Part shown: one piece after another, positions 20,701 to 31,795 of the stretch
Position numbering within the stretch: position 1 is the first letter of the stretch
Layout: each line of letters begins with the position of its first letter
Origin: Lojkania enalia
Lineage: Eukaryota > Ascomycota > Dothideomycetes > Pleosporales
Length of the DNA: 64,000 nt
Direction: 5' to 3'
Assembly: GCA_010094045.1 (NCBI GenBank)
Contig: ML986598.1
Coordinates: forward strand, 124,001 to 188,000
Notes under the pieces: generated by a model
Databases searched by the model: none
What the model saw: the letters and a program-made list of their open reading frames with translations, nothing else
Told to the model about the DNA's origin: nothing
Translations under genes and position numbers: made by a program

Positions 20701-20965
20701 GCTCGGGGAAGGAGCCGGCAGGGAGGACTCCGCCTTTCGAGGGCTTGAAAGCGACCACAGAGAGCTCCTTTCGTTTCGAGTCTTTTGCGAGCACAATCTC
20801 AAGGGGAATACCAGGCTTGACGAGCGCCGCCTTGACGTACTCGGTACCTAGATCAACACCCAGGACTGCTGACGCGGCGGAGGCTGTCGATGAGAAGAGA
20901 ATGATGAGGCCAAGCACGATGGTTAGAGGCGAGAACGAATATCTCCGTCGCCCGGGCGGGGCCAT
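17728..20965 (-). CDS. lhs1: ER-lumenal Hsp70-family chaperone Lhs1 (ORP150/GRP170 type)
   Basis: Two exons (20965-18930 and 18880-17728, intron 49 nt) encode 1062 aa. A signal peptide (LTIVLGLIILFSSTASA) precedes the ATPase domain starting AVLGVDLGTEYVKAALVKPG; further Hsp70 motifs are VFTIPVFYTADERRALEVSA, VFDMGAGSATATILK and VIVHGGATRTPFVQ. A beta-domain and a Ser-rich acidic linker follow, then a long helical region (LEEEAFIAASTTDQRSQLEK) and a Lys/Pro-rich patch (KPKAKPKPKPKS). The protein ends KKHDEL, the fungal ER-retrieval signal. Lhs1 acts in the ER lumen as a nucleotide exchange factor for Kar2/BiP and assists import and folding of secretory proteins. The start at 20965 places the signal peptide at the N-terminus; an in-frame ATG lies 39 nt upstream. 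A run of 12 C (transcript strand) lies about 50 bases upstream of the ATG. Confidence 0.93.
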
Positions 20966-21752
20966 TGTGTGTGGTGGTGTAGAGGGAATATCGAGTTTGC
21001 TCAACGGTTCTGTGGGGGGGGGGGGACTCGGTCGGAGGTGGGATGTCGCACTCGAGTAAAGAGGCGGTTCAAGGGCCTGCTGCAGCGCCGAATGGAGTGT
21101 TAAGGTTGAAAAGAAAGGATTGGGAGCTTTATCCCAGTGAATGGATATTTGGGCGTGCGGTGTGCATTAGGCAACGTGGTTTTGTGGTGGTCTGGCAGCA
21201 AATGTTTAAATGTCAGAGCTACCCTGCTCGCGGAGCTTCTGCGCCTCCTGCCACCTGGCTCTTTGATAAAGGACACCTTGCCACGGCGCAGCAGTCCGCC
21301 CTGCGCCAGGATCGAGCAAGATGCAATATCAGTCAATTAAGCATCTTCTAGCTACAGGACTGGCTTGCCATAGTTTCACGAGATTTTTTCTCTGATTCTC
21401 GGTTTTCTACGGTCAAGGACTGATCTCAAGTTCCCTGCCGCCAACCAATCAGAAGCATTTCCTCTCCTTGTCGCCGCATGAGCATTCTACATGGTCTTTC
21501 TCCCCTACTCAATGATCGTTTACGCCTTCCTGCTTTTGCCATAATGTTTATCTAATTTGCTGCATTTATAATCAAGAACTCATTATTCGGATGACTAGGT
21601 GTCAGCTATTTGTCCTGAAGCCGGGAAATAGCCCTTAGGGGTTCCAGTCCACCATACACGTCTCCCATATAACCTTAAGAGCACTAAGAATCTTCCGGAA
21701 TTCCTTGGTCACGCTAAAAGCATGCACATGACCGGCTGCCCCTATGCTCTCA
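20966..21752. other. Promoter region of lhs1
   Basis: Spacer between the lhs1 start and the sideroflexin stop, both genes on the minus strand. It contains a G12 run (21014-21025) and a CCAAT pentamer (21445-21449, plus strand), a plausible HAP/CBC site. No coding sequence is seen. Confidence 0.4.
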
Positions 21753-23058
21753 TCATATGCCTCTGTTAAATTCGAGTAGCCCATCCTTGCCTCCGCGACC
21801 ATGAAATTCAGCCTCAAGCCTCTTGTCACTGACGGCTTCACGCTGCGGGAAAGCCGCAAGCGCTAATGGTAGTGCGAAAATGGAAGTCGTCAAAATGAGT
21901 CCTTAGGTTGGAATTAGCGAGTAAAATTCGCAGGCGGGATCCCATATACTGTACCTAGATTGACGGGCGTAGTCATCCGAGGTCTCTGCTTGAGCCATTC
22001 TGTTCGCTGGAGCCTAACAAGGATGAGAGGCGGAAGGACCATGATCGGAGTTGCATTGAGGACTCGGCTAAGCGCCGTCTCGCCGACAGCAATTGTTGCC
22101 GCCTTCCTGCTCTTACTCAGAGGCTTCAGCTCAAACTCTCCTATCTCAACCTTGCGCTTCTCCTCCTCGGTCAAGACGGGGTAAACGTCAATGCCCTGAC
22201 GAATTTCCTCTCCGCGCATAAGGAAGACATTCAGAACACCAGCGCTAGCAACCGCTGCGAATGGTACAAGACGACCTAATATCATTTTTGCGTTTGGAGA
22301 TAACCGCTTCAGGCGAGGTACTATGGAGTTTAAACCGACGGCAACGCCGCATGACGCACTTACTGCTAGCAAGTACGATTTGATGATAGTTGAGGTGGAG
22401 AGGGGCGTCGATTTGTTAGCGTTGGAGAAATTGATGCCGACGTTGAGGGACTGATTCGTAATCTGCCATCCTAGAGTTCCTGCTGTCTACGAAGCCTTAG
22501 CCAACGTTCCATAACCGCGGCTCAATATGCCTACCCCAAGCCCCGGTGTTAGCATTCCGGCAGTGACGACGAGGTTGGATAGGACGAAGCATGACATTCG
22601 GAATGGGAGGAACACTGGCTGCCCCGTATCTTTTATGCGATCAGCATTCTGTCCTGCCCCACCGTCAATTATTGCTCGCGTGCGCAGTACCTGGGTGAAG
22701 CGTCGAGTCTATTGTCTTCTTGGCCTTCCACAGCTCCGGGGTCATGTCCTGAATCTTCCCCTGTTTATACGCGGTGACGAGCTGCTTTGCATGTTCGAGG
22801 CCGGTCGAGGACGTGAAAAGGGTTCTGTATGCGGTGCTTATTAGCCGTCATGTGCGCTCACACCGTGAAGAATGAATAGCTGCATAATCTTAGTATAGCA
22901 GAACTGACCACGTCCAGCACGTGCAATGAGATGTTCTTTGTGCTGCTGTCTCACCTAGGATCTGAAAGGTCTGCGGAATGCCTCACGCGTCCCCAATATG
23001 TGCTGAGATCGTACTGGGAAATGGGCAGGTCACGATTTCCGGGTAATGAGGAAGTCAT
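21753..23058 (-). CDS. fsf1: Sideroflexin / mitochondrial serine-type carrier
   Basis: Five exons (23058-22955, 22824-22691, 22629-22535, 22486-21955, 21901-21753) give 337 aa, the usual sideroflexin length; introns are 130, 61, 48 and 53 nt and all phases fit. Family signatures appear in order: MTSSLPGNRDLPISQYDLST with YWGRVRH at the N-terminus, IDSTLHPDTGQPVFLPFRMS (the HPDTG motif), TPGLGTAGTLGWQITNQSLN, INFSNANKST, NVFLMRGEEIRQGI, GETALSRVLNATP, PVNLG and the conserved C-terminus LLEFNRGI. Sideroflexins are multi-pass proteins of the mitochondrial inner membrane; SFXN1 carries serine for one-carbon metabolism, and the yeast relative is Fsf1. An unspliced reading of intron 3 would hit a TAG that forms the acceptor, which confirms splicing there. 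A good match throughout with no sign of damage. Confidence 0.93.
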
Positions 23059-23756
23059 TGCAAGGCCCCGAGGGAAAAATAAAAATGAGCGTAATGACTT
23101 GTTTAAAAGGCAAGGCTGAGAGCGCTATTTGAGCGCGCCGAAACTTTTGTTCAAATTGACAGAGCAGCTCCAACGATTTTTAGGCGCATTGGCATACCGA
23201 CGATATCGGAGGCGGTGTGGATAACGGCTTGGCACTCAGATAAGACCGCAAAAAGTCAGGCACGAGCACACTAAGTCTACATCCTCCACATCCTTCCCGT
23301 GATAATCTGCCAATGATAGGTTCATTCTAAGTAGCCGTATTAAACTAGGAGCCTTCTAGCCTTATAGAATTTGTACATTTTTAGTATGCTACTTAAAATA
23401 ACAGCACATAACCACGGGATCTGGGTATCCTCAATAGTAGCTTTTCTAACTTCAAACATACAATTCGTTGCGATATTATGCAAATACATTCATGGGTATC
23501 TACCCTTGTCCAGTCATCGTCCGACCATTTTAAAGCGTTTCTCTAGCCATGAAGTCCCAAAATTGGAACAAACACTAGCATCAAATCAAGGACTTTTGCC
23601 CCTACATCCTACATCTGTTTCAAATCACCTGATATCATTACAACGTCTTCCAAGAACTACCCTTCCCGTCTGCATTAACGGGGTCGTTAATCGTAAAAAC
23701 CCTTTTTTTTTTTTTTTTTTTCCTTGAAAAATAGAGGACTGCGCTATTCCAATTGT
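23059..23756. other. Intergenic with T-run
   Basis: About 700 bases between the sideroflexin start and the 3' end of the DUF8004-type gene. It contains a T19 homopolymer (23703-23721) near the latter's stop. Otherwise nothing. Confidence 0.4.
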
Positions 23757-26391
23757 TCATTTCTTCTTCTTCTTGTTCTGCTTAATATCTGCAGATTGAA
23801 GGATTGCGTCAAAAGTTTTGTTAGGATCGTGGTTCGATACTGGTCTCATAGCTGCTGGACCAGCAGGTGCGACACCGGCCGGTAATGGCAATGCCTCCAA
23901 GCCCATACTCATAACGCTCTCTCGTCTCCTATCGGGGCTTGATGATCTTGGTCGCACTGGCAAATTCGTGTCCTGCAAACCCGGAGGTGGGGGTAAGGGC
24001 TGAGCATTAATTGTCTCCTGAACAGCGGCATTCAATAGAGCATCGTTTTGGGACCATTTCTGAGCCATCCTCCAGCAGTGTGATCGGCGGTAAACACCCT
24101 CGACACCATGTTCCACAATATCGGTTGGTAGGCTGACGACTTGAGATCCTCCCGAGACACCGAACCAGGTGCGTGCCGGACCGGCGTCCTCACGGCCCCA
24201 TGGGATACCTGACCGTGGAGGCTCGCAGAGGAAATATTCAACACCCTCTGTGAACCGGACCCCGGCTACGTCGATAACTAGCATAGGCAGACTCTGAATA
24301 ACGGCATACATAAATAGCCATTGTCCCGTTCTTAACTCCCACAACTCCTCCATGGTACAGCCATGAGCCTGCTTGGACTCGAAATGTCGAAAGGCTTCTA
24401 GAAAAGCGGTTTGGTGCTCCGAGTCGGGATTATGCGATTGTTTGATCATCCTTGCGATCTCATCGGACTTCAATTTCTTGTTTCGTGCCTTAGCCTCCTT
24501 CTTTGGATCTCCTGCTCCTTTGGTGTTTTCGAGAGTTGGATACAAGGGCAAGTCAAATGGAATAGGTGGTTGAACAGGGGGGGTGCTACGGTCGTACTCG
24601 CTCAAGACTTTGCGGAGAGCGCGATAGACAACGGACTGGTAATCGGTCCCCTCATCTTCGGTTATGACACCGTCAGCCGTTCGGGTGGTTAGATTTGTTC
24701 GGTCCACCAGAAGGTCGTAAAGACTCGATAGGTCCCGGTATACCTCGATGAGAACAAGACGATTTAGGCCGCTCGTGGTCAAGTTATTCTTCTTCGACTT
24801 GGCCTTTGGAAGCCATGAGCCATATTTTGTCTTGTAGTAGTCCAAAATGAACGACCTGCAGCTCATGAAGGCGGCCTTCCAGGCCTTGAATTTGACAACC
24901 TTCCTCTCATCTGCGGTGTCGCTGTTCATAATACCAGAGAATACGGCGGGGAAATCAAAATCCTTCAGCTTCATGTTGATGTTTTGTTCACGCAATTCGA
25001 GATCCATCGCGGCCCGTGCAAGCCTCGTGGCAGTTTTGTGGCTGACCAAGTCAAATATAGGGTGCTTAAGCTCTTTGATGCTCTCATACTTCCCAGCAGC
25101 GTGAACGAATCCTTCAGTGTAAAGTGAGACGGACCGCATACGCTCGCCAAGAACAATCGCTTCGATCGTCTTCTCGCGACTATGTCTTACATCTGCAAGG
25201 TTCAACTCATCCACATAGCATTCAAAGCTCGATGCGGCTACCTCTCCGTAGCTTGAGCCGTCGACATTGGAGAAATTGTAGTGCTGTAGGATGTCCGACA
25301 CTCTCATGAATATATCAAATATTTCCGAATGTCGCTCTGTAGCCACTAATGACTGGCCGAAGAGAAAGGCGAAGAAATTACGATATGCGAGCAACGTATC
25401 TATGTCTCTGGATGTTAGTCTAGGCTCGTGGAGCGACGGCGTGATTGGTGCACTGTCGGTACTCAGTGCAATCGGCATATAAAGATGTTTCTCAGTATGG
25501 TCATCCTCGGTTGCATCGCTCAGCGTCCGTGACCCTTTCGATCCATCTGAACTACCTTCTGGGAGGTTTGGATCTGGAGAGGTTGTTCTTGAAGACGCGT
25601 AGTTTCCGGCAGAAGCGCTTCGAAGGGTCCGGTCCGGCATTTGATTTGGAGCAATAGTAGACTCGCTGTATAATCTACCGTACACTAGGCGAGTCATAGA
25701 TTGTGAGGCGGCATACAAGGAAGAATCGATGCGAAAAGAAGGGCCTCTGCCAGACGTTCGCGGAAACAGATAAACAAGGGTATCACCCTGTTCATCCCAA
25801 AGTTCGGGAACCTTATCAAACTTGTCAGTGATCTCGTTCTCTCAAAGCAATGCCAGCTGACTCTACCTTTTCTCCATTTAATAGCAACGCCAAGTTGTAT
25901 GGGACCTTCCCTTTGTGCCCTACTATCCAAGCGAGAGGGCTCTGTCCAGCTTCGTAGACGTGCTCGTCACTGCTGCCTCCACCGAACAACTTGCTCCTCC
26001 GCTTCAATTTCTTCAACCCCTCCACTGGAGCCTGTAGCCCAGCGGCGCCGTCTGCATTGGGAGTGCTAGGTCGGCTTGTCATAGCTGAGCGAGCAGGTGA
26101 AGAATTACGACTACGAGGTGCGCTAATGGGCGGCGGAGGTTCGAGGGTAGGAGGTGTGGATTCGACCGGGGCGATGGTGGGCTGCTGGAGAGTGTCATGC
26201 TGAGGCGGCGGCGGCGGAGGATATTCAGGCGCAAGGTGGGTGGCAGAAGAAATACGCTTCTTCACAGCCTTGGTCAGGCGCCCGTTTGACTCCGACGAGG
26301 TCGTCGAGGGCGCGTCCTGGTTGTCGGAATTGGATCCCAAAGAGAAAAGGGACGAGAGCCGGTGACTAGACCGCTTTCTATCCTGCAACAT
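23757..26391 (-). CDS. Large conserved fungal protein (DUF8004-type), function unknown
   Basis: Two exons (26391-25867 and 25811-23757, intron 55 nt, phase 0) give 859 aa. The N-terminal ~150 residues are disordered (Ser/Pro-rich, PPPPPPQHD), followed by LAWIVGHKGKVPYNLALLLN, WDEQGDTLVYLFPR and GPSFRIDSSLYAASQSM, a block I remember as highly conserved in Pezizomycotina proteins now grouped as DUF8004 (from memory, unverified). A second conserved, mostly helical region runs from RDIDTLLAYRNFFAFLFGQS to DDYQ-type acidic linkers, and a third contains ELWELRTGQWLFMYAVIQSL and TWFGVSGGSQVV. The tail is Pro-rich and ends in five Lys. No catalytic motif or membrane span is visible. Likely cytosolic; role unknown. 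Confidence 0.82.
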
Positions 26392-27936
26392 GGCGACGAG
26401 ATGAAGACAACGAGGGACAATGAGGTGATGGTATAAGAAGCAATTCTATTAATTTCTGGAACCAGCAAACAACGAAGAGGACGCCATGCAGAGGGGCGGG
26501 GAGCACGTGGAGGCGTTGCAAGAGGGTTGTGTAACCAGAGAAACAGCAGGAAAGCTAGTGACAAGGAAACAAGGACGATTAGGTATATGTACAGAACAGA
26601 CGGTGCCCCGGATGCCGGAGCGACACGGTGGAGAGGCCTCGACATGAGGCGCGCAATGGCCCGGCTAAGGCTTTGGCTGCGCCGTCGTCATTTTTGCTTT
26701 GCTTTAGGCCTTTGTTCTGGAGCCATGCCGGCTTCGGCTAGCGCCACGACTGCGACACGCACATCTTCACTTGGATGGACCTGAGCGGAGTTCGATTTGC
26801 CGCTGGCCGGCCCAGCCTATTGGTTTCACGGGTGCTGTCGTGATATTTGTAGCACGCTTCGGCCTTGCGCTCTGTCAGCCGCGCTGCGAAGAGGTTAAAG
26901 ATCCCCCGACTGGGTGTCATGGAGCGCCAACGCGCCCTCGCTCCGGAACCCGCGCCTCGACGCTGGAAATGTCGACCCAGTTTTCTCACACAAGACGGCT
27001 GCTTGCTTGCTTGCTTGCTTACGTGCTTATGGGGTTGCAAGCTTTGGCTGTTCAGGGACCCTGCCGTGACGGCCCGCCTGTGCCTTTATTGCGGATCCCT
27101 CACCCTCTCACGACGACCAGCGCTTTCGAGGTATCGCAAGCTGTCCGTAGCAGCTTCACCGGCGCAGTCGCCTTGCTGGGCGGGTGCAGGTATAGGTACA
27201 GGTACAGGTGGAACTAGATCTTAGAACAACGTGGCCAGATCGGCCGAAATGCTGGATTGTGGATGCATTCGGGTGACGTCGTGCACGATGGGTGACTTAT
27301 CGATAAACAACCCACGGTGGCGGATCACGCCTCTCCCACCTCCGCCCGTCCTCTGCTGGCTTGCACACTGCCTGCACAACGCCGTGCAATCAGACTCACT
27401 CTAAGCGGCATGTGGCCTCTGCCACACGCAATCGATTCCTCCCGTCTCACTTGCATCGAGACGTCGACCGCACTCGGAACCCGTTTCCTTCCCTTCGGAT
27501 GGTACTCCAAGGGGTAGCTGTCAGCCGTGCCACACTCTCCAGCCACCTCGGATTTCTCGTCCGTATTCAACACCAAGGCTGAGGCTACGATTGCCTAAAG
27601 CGGGCCTTACTTGCTATCTTGTTTCGGGTTATTTCTGGTCAACACATTGCCAGCACATACTATAATTCTAGCTGCTTGGAGTACGTTCAGCTAGTTGTTA
27701 CCCAGCGGTCACCCGCTTCTGAACTAGATCCTAGTCCCTTCAATTCATCTGCTGCCGACTCGTTCGAAGTGGATTCCATGGACCAGAATCGAACCGGCTT
27801 GGCAACGGATCGTAAAACTAGCAGGCTTCGCTGAGTCGATGTTGGCAAGTCTTGCAGTCTGGAATTGACCCTGGCAGACAAGCTCAAAGTCCAATTTGTG
27901 AGGCTCAGCGCTTGCCCCAGCCGGATCAAGGCAAAA
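26392..27936. other. Divergent GC-rich promoter region
   Basis: About 1.5 kb between two divergent genes. ORFs on both strands here are GC-driven shadows. A (GCTT)5 tract lies at 27001-27020 and a short repeated (GGTACA)n-like tract near 27190-27206. No RNA gene seen. Confidence 0.4.
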
Positions 27937-29654
27937 ATGGGTGCCATCTCAGATGCTATTAGTCCTTCGACTAAGCCAAAGAGACTGATCAACCTGCTCA
28001 GGGGTAAATATGGCATCTATCACCGCATTTAGGCTTGCGTGCACTGACCCTTTCAGGTTGGCCGAACACTTCCTTGCTGCCCACACATCTCATCGATAGA
28101 GCGTCCCACAAGGTCCTCACCAACAAGGGTACTGCATATCCGGGTATGTTATATGGAGCGGATCCGGGAGACCCGCGCTTACGCAAGAGCCTCGCGGCCT
28201 GGCTGGGCGAATTCTATAAGCCTCCGGATCCGATACCTGAAGAGCGCATTACCATAACTGGCGGTGCCAGTCAGAATCTGGCATGCCTACTCCAAGTATT
28301 CACGGACCCTGTGTTTACGCGTAACGTGTGGATCATTTCCCCTAGTTATTTTTTAGCTTTTCGCATCTTCGACGACAGTGGATTCCATCACAAACTACGA
28401 GCTGTTCCCGAGGACGACGAAGGTATTGATATTGAATTCCTAAAAAGGAATATCAAAGAGAGCGAAGACAAAGCGAAATCCGATGGTAATGATAGCCCTC
28501 ACCTAAAACCAAAGCGTCCATGGGGGAAGATTTTCCGGCATGTTATCTATGCCGTTCCAACATTCTCCAATCCCTCTTCCAAGACGATGACTCTAAGAAG
28601 AAGGGAAGAACTAGTCAGAGTGGCGAGGGAGTTTGACGCACTAATCATCACAGATGATGTGTACGACTTCTTGCAGTGGCCCGCGAGTCTGACACCGCAG
28701 GACCTGTTTCTGGGTAAGACCATATTGCCGCGAATTGTTGACATTGATCGATATCTCGACGGAGGTGCCGAAAGGATCGGCGCTGATGGCTTTGGCAATG
28801 CTGCCTCGAATGGGAGTTTTTCAAAAATATGTGGACCAGGTCTGAGGACCGGATGGATCGAGGGTACAAAGAAGATGGCTCATGGTGTCTCTCAGGTGTA
28901 AGAAAATCCCTCAAGCCTCCTCATGGCGCCGCCATGCTATTACGAATGACTGCGGTGGCGTCAGCCTTTCTAGCGACAGTGTAGTTCAGTTGCTGGAATA
29001 CGGTTGCCAGCACGCTAGTACATGGCTGGTATCACACTGTATCTGGCCAGTCACTGCTTGATGTAATGACAACTGCTAACGTTGTCACAGAGGCTCTAGT
29101 CGGTCCGGAGGCGCGCCTTCTCAACTCACCGCAACCTTTGTGGCCGAGACACTTGACAATGGTGATCTTCAAAGGTTTGTCTTCGACGTCTTGCAGCCAG
29201 CCTACTGTAGACGTTACCAGAAGATATTGGCTGCGATTAACAGGGAATTGGTACCGCTGGGTATTCGGCTTCCGCAAGCAGACCGCGATGTCGTTGGTGG
29301 ATATTTCATTTGGCTCACGCTCCCGAAACCTGTGAAGGGCGCCGTGGTTGCGCTACGTGCTGAAGCTACCGAAAATCTGATCGTGGCTCGGGGAGAGTTG
29401 TTCGAGGTGAGTTCGCCTCTACATTCTCTACTTCCAACAGCAAGCCTCAACCGACACAGGTCCCCGGTGATACCGAGTATGCCCATTTCGAGCATGATCT
29501 CAGACTTTGCTTCGCCTGGGAAGAAGAGGAAGCGCTAGTAGAAGGCATTGAACGTCTCGCCAAGGTCATCCGCGCCCTCAAAGATGAGCTAGAGGGAAGT
29601 AGCGGCCAGACGATGCAACCTGCCACGGGGGAAGGCGAAAAGGACTTTTGGTGA
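27937..29654 (+). CDS. PLP-dependent aminotransferase, YER152C-like (class I/II)
   Basis: Four exons (27937-28003, 28057-28897, 29091-29406, 29460-29654) give 472 aa; introns are 53, 193 and 53 nt with consistent phases. The sequence follows fold-type I aminotransferases: MGAISDAISPSTKPKRLINL, GTAYPGMLYGADPGDPRLRK (substrate-side loop), ERITITGGASQNLACLLQVF, HVIYAVPTFSNPSSKTMTLR, ALIITDDVYDFLQW (PLP Asp and Tyr) and the lysine motif GSFSKICGPGLRTGWIEG with the Schiff-base Lys. After the third exon begins come SSRSGGAPSQLTATFVAETL and DRDVVGGYFIWLTLPKP. This matches the yeast YER152C family (2-aminoadipate-type or aromatic aminotransferases); the exact amino donor cannot be predicted. The start ATG is the only one open to the splice donor. 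The donor of intron 2 is GTAAGA within a longer than usual intron that carries GCTAAC before the acceptor. Confidence 0.88.
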
Positions 29655-31795
29655 GGACCTGAAAGGTGAAGTCGGCCTGGGCAGACCACAGTACCTGCAG
29701 TTTTCGGTCGCGACATGTGAATTCTGGCAGAGCAGGGGGGCCATCGAGTGTAAAGAATGCGGATGTGATTTGCACGATAATTTGGACGCACTGCATATTG
29801 ATTGGCCAGATGGTGATTAAAAATTACATTCAAGCATAAATGATGGCCATGTAACAGTTCCTTCACATCCTGCGACCCCAGACCCGGATATACTATATTG
29901 CTAGGGTAAGTTGTATTGGCCCGTAACTTCCCGTAGCTCTTGCTATAAGACTATTAGAATTGAATGATACCGAATCTTTAGCGGCTCAAGCAGCAAGCAA
30001 CGGCTGGTGACGTAGTATCCTTGAAAAAAAAAAAAAAAAAAAAACCGTATGTGACCATGGTACCACAGTAGAGAGGGAATTCACAACACGGCAATTTTGA
30101 GCTCCGACCTGTCCGAGAAGCTCTAGTCTCTGGTTCCATCTCCCCTATTACTAGCCCATGTTGCCGATGTCCAAGGTCCCGGCTATGGTCTAATAGATGG
30201 CCGACGCCGGGAACAAGGATGCGAGGCCGACAGTGCCTATGTACATTGCACCTCCTGCAATATAACGACCAACATATTGCAAGACGACCCCGGCCCGCGT
30301 GCTACATGTAACTTTGCAGCGCTGATTGGCACACGATCTGGAAATCGAAGTGACACCTCCGCAGATTCGCTTCCAGGGATCTCGCTGGCAGCGTCAAGAG
30401 CGCAGCACGTTGCTTCGCGGGGCCCAGCATGTGCCGGAGGAAGCTGTGCGCTCTTTGTTCTGGACAGCTTCCTTTGTCCGTTAGACGCCTCATCTATCAC
30501 AGCATCACCTGCGCCTCGGCGAACCAGCGTCGGTGGAGGATGCAGCGCATGCAGTCCCCCGGAAAGCAGTCATTTGTCTGAGGCATCTGATGCGTGCAGG
30601 CCTTTCTCGGCTGGGATGGCCGCGTGAGCGTTAGAGGTGTGTCTCTTCGCGACTCGCAGATAATATTATTGTTGTGGTTCCTGGGGAGTGGGTCTTGCTT
30701 TTTGGCGGCCAGCGATTCGACCTACGTGCGCGGTCTTCTGGCGGCCCGATGCGTCGTCTAGGTCTACCGGACTGTGGCTCTATGGTGGCCAGCGGCTGGC
30801 GCTGAAGCACAAGCAGATGAAGTAGATATTTCCCGGGCGCCAGTCAGCGGCGGCGACGGGCCTGTCACAGGGGCGCTTGAGACTGTTTCCTGTTTCAGAG
30901 TTTCGTGGTCCTTGCCTCGGTTGTGGCGCGCTGGCATGAAACGACGCCTGATCGACCAGCCTTTTCAGGCACAGAATACCATCCCTTGGTCGAGCAACCC
31001 CCGCGACTACTGGCCCTCCTCCGTCTGATGTTTCACCCGCGGCAACAGGAATTGGGGAGAGACTCGCAGGTCCCTGGCTAGTCTTGACCCCGAGCAATCT
31101 GAATGAACCCCCGCCAGCGCTCCCTGGTAACAAGGTTGCATTCCTCGCAACCGCTCTTGTGCACGCGCAATGCGGCGGGGAGGCATGGCTCTGTGGCCGC
31201 ATCATGAGGTTGGTGAGAATGATGGCTTGATGAATGGATCGGCGAGCGCGGATGGGGAGGCGGCAAAATGGTGGGAGAGCAGGAAAAATGTTGATATAAA
31301 ATGTCTATCCAAAGCCGGGGGTGAAGAGCATCGAGAAGCAGAGCAAACGGCGCTTGAAGTCGATCCTGGACCTGAAACACGGAGCCTAAGAAACAAGCTT
31401 AACCATTGGCGAAACGATCCCAGTGTAGGTCTCCCTATCTCATTTCTTGTATATTTACAATGCGTATCCCCCCCTTGGTTCTCATTCACGCAGCATTTGG
31501 CGTGGGTCACAATTGCATTGTGGCTATTCAATTCTCTTTGCCCTATTGTCATTCATTTATTGAAACATTTGCGTTCCATCATTCAACATAAACACCTTCA
31601 CTTGAGCGAGGATCACCTCTGTATTTTTTATTTCGCCCTTTGAAATACCAAAAAGCACGGCCCACACTCCTTACATTCCTGCACCTCAGCAATATCAAGA
31701 GAACGATACACGTCTTTGCCGGACTCTGACGTTCATATCTATAGCTGTTCCTTCGAACTCTTCAACAGTCTTACGTTAACCTTCGAATTGCCATT
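29655..31795. other. Gene-free stretch with A21 tract
   Basis: About 2.1 kb between two plus-strand genes. It holds an A21 homopolymer (30024-30044) and a GC-rich part (30.2-31.2 kb) with ORFs on both strands but no motifs. It includes the likely promoter of the GH55 gene. Confidence 0.4.

Noticed and set aside
22487..22534. In-frame TAG in the sideroflexin gene
   Set aside because: The TAG is the acceptor of a 48-nt phase-0 intron; splicing yields the conserved TPGLGTAGTLGWQ.
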